From NCBI GenBank assembly GCA_000787465.1, contig JSYX01000009.1, forward strand, positions 1 to 57,243: a stretch of DNA of 57,243 bases. Direction: 5' to 3'. The notes below the pieces were generated by a model. That model worked only from the letters and a program-made list of their open reading frames with translations. It had not been told where the DNA came from and did no database searches. Position numbers and translations under genes: made by a program. Source of the DNA: Thermomucor indicae-seudaticae. Lineage: Eukaryota; Mucoromycota; Mucoromycetes; Mucorales; Lichtheimiaceae. The stretch's first letter is position 1. Each line of letters opens with the position of its first letter. This document shows, piece after piece, positions 19,880-29,764 of this stretch.

Positions 19880-21230
19880 ATGCGTAAAGCAAATCAAGGT
19901 TCCAATATGCGTTCATGGTTGCTGCGTCGGCCAGAAGAACCTCAAAGCGACCAAGAAGATCGTGAGCTACAGTTAGCGTTGGAGCTTAGTCGGCAAGAGG
20001 CAGAAAAGGAAATGGAAGCCCAACGAAAGCTCCTTGAGCAGTACGCTGCACGCGCAGAGTATCTTAGTCAGCAAAGGTCTCACAAACACCGAGACCGCAC
20101 GGACAGCTTGGACTTTCATTTACGAAACGAAGACTTTGAGACAATCACGTCGAGAAAGATTAAAAAGGAACAGACAACACCGCCGCCATTATTTGACGAG
20201 GTGCAATGCAGTAATCGAGAACTGTTATTGAAAGATGAGAGAGATTCCACAGCAGCACAAGAAACTAAGAACTCTCCGGTGCTATCCGATGCGGAATCAT
20301 TTGAGATCGATGACGTTTCTGCGTGGTTAGAGGAAATGACCGGGTCTGATCCGCTTGCTTCCAGTCCGCCGTCCCCACCTTTGTTCAGTTCGCCTTGGGT
20401 CATGAATGAGAAACGGAGGCCTCCGATGTACAATGGACTAGTACGAACAAATAGTGGTCCCGGAAATGCCACAAGTCAAAGTGATCCGCTGGAAGAGGAA
20501 GAGAAAGAGGAGCAGATACAGCCGGAAAATAAGAACGAACTGCGATCCAGTCCGTCCATCGATTTGGATGCGTACATGGAAAGATTAATGGCTCCAAAAA
20601 GAAAAGTTTATGCCACAGAAAGGCCGCGTGCACGTCGTATCGAGGTAAGCTGACGAAAAGATCAAAAATGACTTTAGATGAGCGTCTAATAACGCTTAAT
20701 GCCGAAAGGATTCCCATATCATACCGCAAGGAATAGAATGTCCAATATGTTCGCGCCGCTTTCCAGCAGAGCAAATAGAACGCCACGCTGATAGATGCGG
20801 TGACGACAATCCATACATTTCAAGTCCATCACATCCCTCAAATTTCGCGAAGAAAAGGCAGTATGAGGATGATGAGTGCTATATCGCGGATGTAGGGAAA
20901 GGAAAGAAGGACAGGGGCAAACAAAAGAGTGCGTTACCAAAAGGTGACACTCCTGAACACAAGTCCAAAGGGTCAAAGCATAAACCGAAATCAATGGCTG
21001 AAGCTGTGAGGAAAAATGAACAAATGTTGAAAAGGTAATACCAGGCTCGTAAATTGCCGTGAATTTCTTCTCAAGGAACTTTTGTTTGCAGAAAGCAACC
21101 TGCTCAAAATGACTACAACTATTACTCTGTCAACGACGACGCGTTGGAGGACGAATTTGATACGAGCGGGTTTGGCGGTTATGTCTCTGGAGTTGCATGG
21201 GAATCCAGAGGCCGGACACATTATAGTTAA
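19880..21230 (+). CDS. UIM plus UBZ4 zinc-finger protein (ubiquitin-binding, unnamed)
   Basis: Three exons, 19880-20644, 20709-21034 and 21092-21230 (409 aa). Near the N-terminus (~residues 24-42) DQEDRELQLALELSRQEAE fits a ubiquitin-interacting motif, with its central Ala and Ser, running into a charged helix. The middle is disordered and acidic (SFEIDDVSAWLEEMTG). Exon 2 opens with IECPICSRRFPAEQIERHAD followed by RC, a C-x2-C-x11-H-x3-C finger like the UBZ4 type of RAD18. A basic lysine-rich stretch and a short aromatic C-terminus (GFGGYVSGVAWESRGR) follow. The pairing of UIM and UBZ points to binding of ubiquitin chains, often in DNA-damage responses (as in RAP80 or RAD18), but this exact architecture is not one I can name. 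The start could also be the next ATG (19910). Confidence 0.75.
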
Positions 21231-21537
21231 CGCAAGCGTTACCCGCCAACACTGTCTGACATTTCTCATTCATGTACATTGGTCTCACCGATTTAGCGTC
21301 TTATGATAAGCATTTCAATCCACAAAAGAGTATACCCCAATATGACTACCTCACAGGACGGACCTTCTCCAAGGATCTATTTTTGCTCCTGGTTACACCA
21401 ATTTGTTGTTGTGCCCCGAAAGTTTACCTTCCGATTTCATTCATAGGTCATGTCCTGAAGTTCCTTGTTCAGCAAACCTCCCCAGTCCTCTACTTTTCCA
21501 TGACCCTTTCTTCCCTGCAGTCAGTTGGCCGGCAATA
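21231..21537. other. Short intergenic region
   Basis: 3' flank of the UIM/UBZ gene and promoter of the secreted-protein gene; nothing further recognised. Confidence 0.35.
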
Positions 21538-22769
21538 ATGAAGATAAATAACCTACTCAGTCTATCGGCTACTGTACTATTTTCCGTACAACTCGGTTCA
21601 ATAGTCTACGCCAAGCCGATCTCCATCGAAAACGATCTTGCAAACCCGATAGTCAGGGGCCAAGGTTCAAGTTGACAATGAGTCTGGCGTCTGCGAGTTG
21701 TAGCTGACAAGCATGTTGCGCATCTTTAGGAGGCTTTAATAGACGACTGAGCGGTGTCGTAGTAGACCCAGTGTTTCGCGGCCGACTAAAAGTCACGCAC
21801 ATCAAGGATAAGCGATCCTTACTCGACGACGAGCTGGCGAGCCTTGCGCAAAACGCGAACTCGGACACTTCCGTGTCAACAGCTGCATCGCCAGACCACA
21901 TAAATGACGAAACTGTCGATAGTATTCTTCGTGAAATCAAACCAGAAACGCAGTGGCACCGTGATGATAACGACGAACCGCAGTGGTATGCCATGCTAAG
22001 CGAAGTGGATGCGTATGTAGAGTCAGACAACCAGGGCAAAAAGACTACTGCCACCAACGTCGACGATGAAAAAATGGAGCAAATAGTTAAAGAAAGCATT
22101 GCAGCGTTGCAGCAACCTAAACAACAGCAAGGCATCACTTCGAGCCATCAAGATGATGCAAAGATGCAAGAGATTGTCAACGAAGCAATTGGTTATTTAA
22201 AGCAATCTGGATCCACGCCGGAACACAGCAATGACGCAACGCCACAAGCAACTGTTCCTTCCTTTGGAACTCTTGGCGACGATCAACACCTTAATGAACT
22301 ACAGCAGGCAGTCAATGATGCCATTGGGAATCTGAAGTCCATTGGCGGCAAGTCGCTTTCTTCTGACAAAAGTGCAGTAGGTGATAAATCGTTCTCGGCA
22401 AAAAAGCTGCCCAGCTTTGATGAATATATAAAGGTAAAAAAAGCATTTGACATCATTGTTATTCAGAATAATGAAACCAAATACCTCTTTCAGAGTCTCG
22501 ACCAAGATTATCGCGTATACATTGAAAAGAACAAGGACACTCTTGATACCGCTGTAACGCACAAAAACTCAGCTGACGACTACTCGGCGGCATGGAAGGC
22601 GACAGACGATGAAGCAGCCAAATACTTCACCAACGACGATCAACGGACTCAGCTAAACCAGCACTTGAATGCCGATCTTGATGCTCTCGCAGGCTCTGCA
22701 AAGGCGTCGGAAGAGAAGCAGACAGGTTCTCCAGCCGTCGGATATGAAGCCGGCTGGTTCTTCCACTGA
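21538..22769 (+). CDS. Secreted protein of unknown function with internal repeats
   Basis: Two exons, 21538-21664 and 21730-22769 (388 aa). The first exon encodes a clear signal peptide (MKINNLLSLSATVLFSVQLG, then SIVYA before KPIS). No transmembrane segment follows, so export is likely. The mature part is acidic and contains three degenerate copies of a ~18-residue helix: DDEKMEQIVKESIAALQQ, DDAKMQEIVNEAIGYLKQ and DQHLNELQQAVNDAIGNLKS, each spaced by Q/S/T-rich linkers. The C-terminal half is hydrophilic and helical, with few cysteines. No known domain was recognised. The intron uses a weak donor (GTTCAA), but the frame continues exactly into the open second exon, which lacks its own suitable ATG. 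It could be a wall-associated or effector-like protein; that is speculation. Confidence 0.7.
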
Positions 22770-23410
22770 ACGATTATTACCATTTAGATATTCTTCTGCA
22801 TCTAGCATTTGGTTCAATGCGGCATACAAACATACCTTTCTCATTATGAAGAAAGACTTGCTTTGGTGTCAAAACTGCCTGATGTGCTGACTATCACGGG
22901 GCAATAGTATTCAATTGCGTCTTGTATCTTGATTCCAGTATGAATCTTTTGTAACAGTTATACATGATTCAAAGGGACATATCATTGTTGGAGCCATCCT
23001 TTAGCGTCATTATGCAAAAGAAGCAATCTACAGATGAAAGTGGCAAAAAGTCTGTTCTAAGAACGCTTTGGCCACTCATCGTTAGTCAGTAACTCTCCCT
23101 TTACATGCAAGTCTCGATTAGTCAATGATTGCTCTGTTTTTAGAGATGGAGTCTGTAGTCATGATGCAGCTCGTCCTGGAACAGGTCTTGCTTGAATAAG
23201 CGCGGCAATATTGGAAACTGCGTGTCCCTGATCTCATTATTGCCTATCTTACGTGTGCAACGTGCATTGTCCAGGCAACTGAAGCTCCGATTCTCCAGTA
23301 AAGGTTTTCGAAATGAAAACTTTTTTTTCGATTATCAACCCCTTTCTTTCTTCTTTACGTTACCCTCTTGAGCTATCCCAGATATTGCACAACGAGTTAG
23401 TTTCTAATCA
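22770..23410. other. Intergenic region, nothing recognised
   Basis: Tail of the secreted-protein gene and promoter of the next gene. No ORF, RNA gene or repeat stood out. Confidence 0.35.
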
Positions 23411-24459
23411 ATGGGCATACCTCTGTATAAACCTCGAGAAACGGACGACGCGACGAATAGAGAGAAAAAGGAGCACGCCAGCTCGCTTCAACAACTCCTC
23501 AGCCGTCAGCAAGCGCTGCGTAATGCTCTAGTCAGCCATCAGCAAGCGCGGCGTAATGGTCTAGAGGCTGGTAATGCAACCAACGGCAATAACGGTCGCA
23601 TCCAACCGCCTGCAAGTCCGAATGTCGCTACAACGCACAGACGCTCTCGAGCTTTTGTTGCTGCCATTCGACGAGCAAATTCTTCGTTATTGCGGCGTCC
23701 GACGCAGCAGCAGTCCACTGAGAATGAACAGGGCAACCGGGACAGAAACATGACCATCACAAGACGTCCTAGTAATGCTGAGTCTTTGACTGATGACGGA
23801 ATAGACCAGATGGTGCAACAACGATTCAATGAAAAAGAAGACTTACTGAATCAGTTACAATTCACTGCTTCCCTGCTTGGACAATTCCTATCGGCTCGCT
23901 CGGTTTTAGGCTCGGATACAATGGAGATACCATCCTTTATCACTGAGGGTAAATTGTTTATTATTGCCCGCTTTACTATTTTCCATCATACGGACAAAGC
24001 TAAATATACCCTCGAATTTCAGATCTTCCAGCTGTTCTTGCCAGCGCAGCATCATTATCTTCATCACATACTTCTTCGTCCTCCGGGTCTTCATCTACGT
24101 CAGGCTCAGACAGGGAGGAGATCGTCGACCGATTACTCCGGGTACCACCTTATTCGACTCGTCTTCAAGTATTAGAAAGTAGCATTGCGATGGCTCAGCG
24201 ACGTATCAGAGAACTCCTGAGTCTGCTGGGAACATCAGTCGAAGACGGCAATAGTTCCACTGCCGGAACACCGACAAGAGCCCGGCGCTCGGTGCCATTG
24301 ACGAGGACCGCTTCACGTGTGTCGCTGCGGCGCTCTGTCCTACAGTCGCCATCTCCTCCTTTACAATCTGCTATCCCGTTGCCGTCGCAGGACGATGATA
24401 ACGATGGTCCTACTACTGCCCTACGCATGCCTCTCAATCGCCCAGCTTCACCCTCTTAG
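23411..24459 (+). CDS. Hypothetical disordered protein with coiled segments
   Basis: Two exons, 23411-23948 and 24023-24459 (324 aa). The N-terminal part is Q/R-rich (SLQQLLSRQQALRNALVSHQ), then a basic region (RRSRAFVAAIRRANSSLLRR), then a helical stretch (DDGIDQMVQQRFNEKEDLLN, QLQFTASLLGQFLSARSVLG). Exon 2 opens with a helix followed by a serine-only patch, then REEIVDRLLRVPPYSTRLQV and a helix RRIRELLSLLG, and ends in S/P/R-rich sequence. The intron is GT-AG and keeps frame (G at 23948 plus AT). No family was recognised. Continuous coding across both exons and the helix pattern argue for a real gene. Confidence 0.6.
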
Positions 24460-25229
24460 TCAATATACCCTCTCTTTCTCTCCTTGCAGGATTGATCGGC
24501 ATTGCATACATATACACATAGCTTTATCCACCTTTTTGTTTCAAGTGTAAATCAATTAATAACATGCATTACGTTGTAATGATACGACAGGTTGCCACAT
24601 TTCATTTTGCCTTTATAGAGTGCTTTTGCATGTGATCACCTGCAACTCTGTCGGCATAAAGGGTATACGCATCCATTTCTCGCCCCCCTGAACACGTCGA
24701 GAGTTTATCGTTGCATCGTGTTTCTTTCTTCCGGGACCTCTGCAAGTTGGACAACTCGCCCCCTTGTACACACTAACATTGGCCTTCAATAAAGGGCAAG
24801 GTAAAGACTTCAAAACAGCTGAGATAGCCGAGAACAGCCCCCAAAATGGGAGAGAGAACATCTCCTGATACAACAAGAAAGCCCATTGCCGAACTGCCAT
24901 TAAGGGAAAGGAGAGTTGTACCAGCGTGCATAAAACAACGCTATGTCCCAAACTGGTCACTTGGAGAGATGCCAAGCGACGAAAAGGGTCGGAAGTTGTG
25001 GCTTGTGCACCAGCTTCGCAGGATACCTTCCCACCCGGACTTGTCCGTTGCTCGCTGCCGCCCGCCACCTGTCTTTCCTTAACTTGCGTCTCACGTTGCT
25101 CTGCGCCCCTCCTACCTTTTTATATATTTTTGCTGGACCTCCTTTTCTATTTGCTTACTCGATCTTTTCCGCTCTTTTTTTCCTCTTCTTCAGCGCGCCC
25201 GATTGTGGAAAGGACCTATATAACCAGCG
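24460..25229. other. Intergenic region, nothing recognised
   Basis: Between two plus-strand genes. Open frames here have no family resemblance. The last 150 bases are pyrimidine-rich, as expected of the Zn2Cys6 gene's promoter. Confidence 0.35.
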
Positions 25230-26072
25230 ATGCCTGGCGATGACCAACAATCCCAGCTACCTCCACCGTCGCCGGCAGGAATACCGCCGCCTCCTAGCGA
25301 GCCACGGAAAAAGCGCGCCAAGATTGTAAGTGCTTGTGGCGAGTGCAGGCGCAAGAAAACAAAGTGCAACGGCGAACAACCTTGCCGCAGCTGCGCAAAG
25401 TCAGGCGTGTCGTGTGTTTATCCCTCCGCCACGCAAAGCCAGAATGACGACAAGCGGAATGTGCCCAGTAAAGCTGCCTTGGAAGCTATTGAGGAGAGGC
25501 TAAAGGCGATTGAGGATATGCTCAGGGTGATACTGCAGTCGCAGCCTATCCCAAATGCTTCAGAACTCGATCCGATGCTTGTGAATCAATTCTTGAACAA
25601 TACTACTCGAACCTCGTCTTCTTCATCCTCTTCTTCTGCTTCACCACCGCCTCCAACAGCTCCTCCTCCTCCACCGTCACATTTGTCATCCTCGCCGCCA
25701 CCGCCCTCTCATTTGCACTATCCTCCTCCTCCTCATACTACCAGCAGCAGTAGTACTACTACTGTTACGACTACGATGCAGCCACATTATCATGCACAAC
25801 CTCATCATCATCATTATCCACCACCACAGCAGCAGCAGACAGATCAGGATTTCCGTCTGCCCTCGATCCGAAACCTTTCGTCAGCCTATCATCCACATCA
25901 ATTGCCCGCGACTGATTCTTCCTCTGAGCCTCTTGATATTCCGCCGCCGGCGATGCCAATGCATGATTATCAGTTGTACCGTCCTCGAACACCTTCGGCT
26001 TCTGGTAGGCCACATCCATCCGAGGCGGAAGATTATAGCGCATTTCAGCCCGTCAAGAAACGCAAAAGATGA
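25230..26072 (+). CDS. Zn(II)2Cys6 transcription factor
   Basis: A single exon of 280 aa. Residues ~35-62 hold the binuclear zinc cluster CGECRRKKTKCNGEQPCRSC followed by AKSGVSC, with C-x2-C-x6-C-x5-C-x2-C-x6-C spacing. This Gal4-type DNA-binding domain is restricted to fungi. A linker and a leucine-rich helix (ALEAIEERLKAIEDMLRVIL), the usual dimerisation element, follow. The rest is very low complexity: serine, proline, threonine and histidine runs encoded by triplet repeats, and no fungal-specific middle homology region. The protein is short for the family. It ends with a basic KKRKR, a likely nuclear signal. A GTAAGTG lies within the coding sequence before the cluster but is read as KIVSACG, so no intron is used there. 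Confidence 0.9.
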   Translation: MPGDDQQSQLPPPSPAGIPPPPSEPRKKRAKIVSACGECRRKKTKCNGEQPCRSCAKSGVSCVYPSATQSQNDDKRNVPSKAALEAIEERLKAIEDMLRVILQSQPIPNASELDPMLVNQFLNNTTRTSSSSSSSSASPPPPTAPPPPPSHLSSSPPPPSHLHYPPPPHTTSSSSTTTVTTTMQPHYHAQPHHHHYPPPQQQQTDQDFRLPSIRNLSSAYHPHQLPATDSSSEPLDIPPPAMPMHDYQLYRPRTPSASGRPHPSEAEDYSAFQPVKKRKR

Positions 26073-26236
26073 TGGTGGTGATCATATTCTTTCTTTCTCT
26101 CTCTCCCTCCAACTTCATCCCTTTTCCCCTCTATTATTTTTTAATCTCTTAGTTTCTAGACGAACTCTTTTATCTTTCCTTTGTATTGGTCTTTCGGAAA
26201 GTAATACAGATCTTTTGAGTAAAACAGGAATCTCTT

Positions 26237-26835
26237 TTGGCTATTGACGCTTTGCTTGATGCCATCCCTGACAGCGTTCGCCGCAACTCAGCTCAGCACT
26301 CGGCATTACTGCGTCCATTCGACGTTGACGAATTGAAATCTTCTAGCCCCGGCATGGAACGGCCTGCCTTCGCCTGCTGGCGTGTGGCCCTCGACCATCC
26401 TTTTGTCACCCAGTTCGTCTATACAACGCTGCTCTGGACAACATCGTTCCCGCATCCTAAACAGAGACTCTCCTGGTTTTCTTCCCAATAAAGGCGAGCT
26501 ATCTCTTCTGCAAAGTTGGCGTACCATTTCTCTTATAAACTGTGACGCATAAATTTCTCGCTCGCAGGCTAGAATTGGATTCTATCGTCAGTCCCTTTCA
26601 AACCGGCTTTATGGTCGGCCGCTCCATTACCGAGAACAGCCTACTCGCCCGATTGGTAATATTTCACGCGCAAACTCAAAATCATCCTGGTTTTGCTCTG
26701 CCCTTGGATCAGGAAAAGGCGTCTAATTGAATCCATCCTCAATGTCTGCTTGCGATCCTTTTACAGTTTGGTTTCCCAGAGCAATTCGTCACGACGTTGT
26801 TAGCCATCTCGTACTCTACACGCTTTAGAAGCTGA
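26237..26835 (+). pseudogene. LINE reverse transcriptase remnant (N-terminal half of RT)
   Basis: Fragments in different plus-strand frames carry reverse-transcriptase motifs upstream of the YADD site: PFDVDELKSSSPGMERPAF, then VSPFQTGFMVGRSITENSLL and FALPLDQEKA (the palm motif that normally reads LDQEKAYD), then FPEQFVTTLLAISYST. Stop codons and frameshifts separate them, so the copy is dead. It covers the part of the RT missing from the remnant at 354-1735. It sits directly upstream of the DDX21-like gene, about 125 bp from its start. Confidence 0.8.
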
Positions 26836-26961
26836 AGAAACCTGAAGCTCAGAGGCTTTGATTGGGCATCAGTTGCATTTTCCGAAAGCTGAAAATTTCC
26901 AGGTTAAGCCCGCCATAAAATTGTCAGGCCAAGGAAGCTAAAAAAACTTTGTTTATTCGTC

Positions 26962-29064
26962 ATGCCAGCTCCGTACGGGAAGAAATGTTCGTTCAGCTCT
27001 GCTCAAGCTGTTAATGTGTAGTTGGTGTTCTAAAGTCCTGTGTGCGTTTGTTAGCAAAGCATCGTGAAGATCGTGGCTCTGAAGATGTCAAGGGCCGAAA
27101 ACGTGACAGAGAAGATAAGCCAGTTGCAGAAGAAGAACCCAAGAAGCGCAAGATCGAGCCAGAACAGCAGATCAATGAAGAACAGAACGAGATCCCTGAA
27201 CATTTGCGTCTCTCCAACTTCCGCATTTCAGAAAGCACGGTCAAGAATCTGGAGGCTCGCGGCATTCGGTCCTTGTTTGAAATCCAAGCTGCGACATTTG
27301 ATGCTATTTTTGATGGCAAAGACGTCTTGGCCCGCGCTCGTACTGGTACCGGCAAGACGTTAGGTTTTGCGCTGCCTGTGATTGAAAAACTGGCTCTGGA
27401 TACGAGCTTTCAAGCCAAGCGAGGCCGTGCTCCTCGAGTGATGGTGCTTTGTCCGACTCGTGATTTGGCCAAGCAAGTTTGTGGCGACTTTGAGTCTATC
27501 TCGGGTAACCGTTTGACGGCGTTGCCCGTTTACGGTGGTACGCCGTATCAAGCACAGACACAGGCTTTGCGCGATGGTGTAGACGTCATCGTTGGTACCC
27601 CGGGACGTATTCTGGACCATATTCAGCATCGTAGCCTCAAGTTGAATGCCATCAAGTTTATCATTCTGGATGAAGCGGACGAGATGTAGGTTGAATCGAT
27701 CGAGCAATAACTAAAGTATTCGGCTACTCACGTGGATATCTAGGTTGGATGCCCGTGGTTTTCAGGACGACATGTTTAATACTCTGAAGCATATTGAAGA
27801 GCAAAAGTCGGCTCGTGACTACCAAACACTCTTGTTCTCGGCCACAGTTCCAGAGTCCGTGATGGAAACGATCCAACGGTTCATGAAGAGCGACTACGAA
27901 CGAATTGACCTCGTCGGTGACGCCAAAAACCGAACAAACCAAAACATCCGCCATGTTGCTATGCCAGCGTCGTATCAAGCTCGTGCAGATATCATTGCAG
28001 ACGTCGTAAACGTTTATGGAAGAAGTGGTTTGACTGTTATCTTTTGCGCCACCAAAGCGGACGCGAATGAGCTCGGCGCACACGAGAAACTCAAGCAGGA
28101 CTCCGCTGTTCTCCACGGTGATATCGCACAACAATCGCGTGAATCGACAATGAAGGCTTTCCGTGAAGGCAAATACAAGTGCATTATTTGTACCGATGTA
28201 CTTGCTCGTGGTTTGGATATTCCTCAGGTGGATTTAGTCATTAACTGTCAACCGCCCAAAGATACAGAGAGTTATGTGCATCGTTCTGGTCGTACTGGTC
28301 GTGCAGGACGCAAAGGTGTCTGTGTGACTTTTTACAAGAACAGTGAAGAGTATTTATTGCAAATCATTAAGAAGCGCACGGGTGTCAACTTTGAAATTAT
28401 GGCAGCACCTTTACCCGAAGACATCATCAAAGCGACCACCGAAGATGCATTCCGTCAAATCGACACTGTCAACCCTCAAGTATTGCCCTACTTTATGCAA
28501 TCGGCCAAGGAGCTTATCGAGAAGCACGGCGCTGAAAATGCAGTGGCTGCAGCATTAGCTTTTGTTTCTGGTTACCATCAAGGCATTCCCACTCGTTCCT
28601 TGCTGTCTGGCGTGGAAAACTTGACAACCTTGTATTTCCGTTTGGCTTACGAGATCCAAAACCCTGGCTATGTTCGGAACATTGTGAAGCGCGAATTCCC
28701 AGATCTTCAGTATGAAGACGCAAGAGGCTGGCGTATGACCAAAGACATGATGGGCGTTGTCTTCGATGTCAACTCTAGCAAAGTGGAAGTGAAGGAAGAC
28801 GGCAAGGTGCTGATTACTGGAAAGGCCTTTGAAGGAAGGGGCAAAATTACCCTCTCGGCGCTCAAGGAACTGCCTGAGCTTGCCGACTTTGAATCGAAGC
28901 AGAACTCAAGCAGTTCAGGCTATAATCGCAATGGCAACAGTCGGAACTATGGTCGTAACAATGGTGGAAGTTACAACAACAGTGGGAATTATAATCGTGG
29001 TGGATACAACAATCGCAACGGCAACGATAGACGTGGCGGCGGTGGCTACGGCAGTCGTCGTTAA
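26962..29064 (+). CDS. DEAD-box RNA helicase of the DDX21/DDX50 type (GUCT domain)
   Basis: Three exons, 26962-26986, 27055-27685 and 27744-29064 (658 aa). A charged basic N-terminus precedes the helicase core: Q-motif region (LSNFRISESTVKNLEARGIR), Walker A ARTGTGKT, PTRDLAKQ, GTPGRILDH, DEADEM, SAT, TDVLARGLDIPQVD and HRSGRTGRAGRKG. After the core lies a GUCT domain (AFVSGYHQGIPTRSLLSGVE, GWRMTKDMMGVVFDVNSSKV), which marks nucleolar helicase II (DDX21) and relatives. The C-terminal tail is RGG/N/Y-rich. The expected role is unwinding of rRNA precursors or structured RNA in the nucleolus. The DEADEM motif is split by the second intron and rejoined correctly. The tiny first exon (MPAPYGKK) is the least certain part; its donor is GTTCGT, with a CTAAA branch before the acceptor. 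Confidence 0.92.
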
Positions 29065-29192
29065 TATACCTTGCATTGTAATTTTCGAGTCATACATTGT
29101 CCTGCTACATCTATGCATCTCGTTTCCAATCACACCTCGCATTTGTATTTCAATTCTTTTTCCCCGATTGTCTTTTTTCTTTCGCTTTCATT

Positions 29193-29764
29193 ATGCAAAG
29201 TATCTTTGACAATAAAACGATTGATCGTGATGAGTATTACCGTATCTTAAACTGTGTCGAGACAAGCACGGTAATGCAGGAAAGACGATGATTTAACAAG
29301 AAATGGAACTTGACAGACTTCGATATAGCAAGAGCAAATACGAACAGAATTCTTGCGACTATCTCTTCAGTATCATCCTGATAAGAATCAATCAGAAGAC
29401 CGTGAGAGATACGCAAAAATAAAGTATGCATACGATGTTCTTAGTAATCCGGCGACACGGGCTCAATACGATCGTTGGCGTAAAAGCGGACTTGCCATTT
29501 CGTTTGAAGATTTTACTCGATTGCCAGAGCATGCGCAGGTTAGTCAATTGTGCTCATGACTAGCCACACAAGGGTAAATCGACTGATAAAGATAACGTAT
29601 AGACCGTCCACTGGCATCCCAAGTCAATGCCTTTAACACTCACAGACAGGAAAACAAGGCAACCTTCGCCGCCACGAAAGCAAACTTATTATGAGAGGCC
29701 AGCGACTTCCTTTTGGGGAAAAGGTGGTGATGTTTATGCAAAGTTTCGTGATTATGAACTTTAA
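29193..29764 (+). CDS. DNAJC12-like J-domain protein
   Basis: Three exons, 29193-29270, 29329-29538 and 29603-29764 (149 aa). The J domain fills residues ~13-75: DEYYRILNCVETST, FLRLSLQYHPDKN with the HPD triad at 42-44, YAKIKYAYDVLSNPATRAQY and DRWRKSGLAISFEDF. The last residues, YAKFRDYEL, match the KFRNYEI end of animal DNAJC12, and an HWHPK motif in exon 3 parallels the HW after its J domain. DNAJC12 is an Hsp70 co-chaperone for aromatic amino acid hydroxylases in animals; the fungal client is unknown. The stop TAA (29762-29764) overlaps the stop codon of the convergent Uso1 gene on the other strand. Confidence 0.85.

Noticed and set aside
22435..22467. Possible 33-nt intron (GTAAAAAAAGC...TTCAG) in the secreted-protein gene
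   Set aside because: Far shorter than any other intron here (50 nt or more), with no good branch site, and the frame is open through it.
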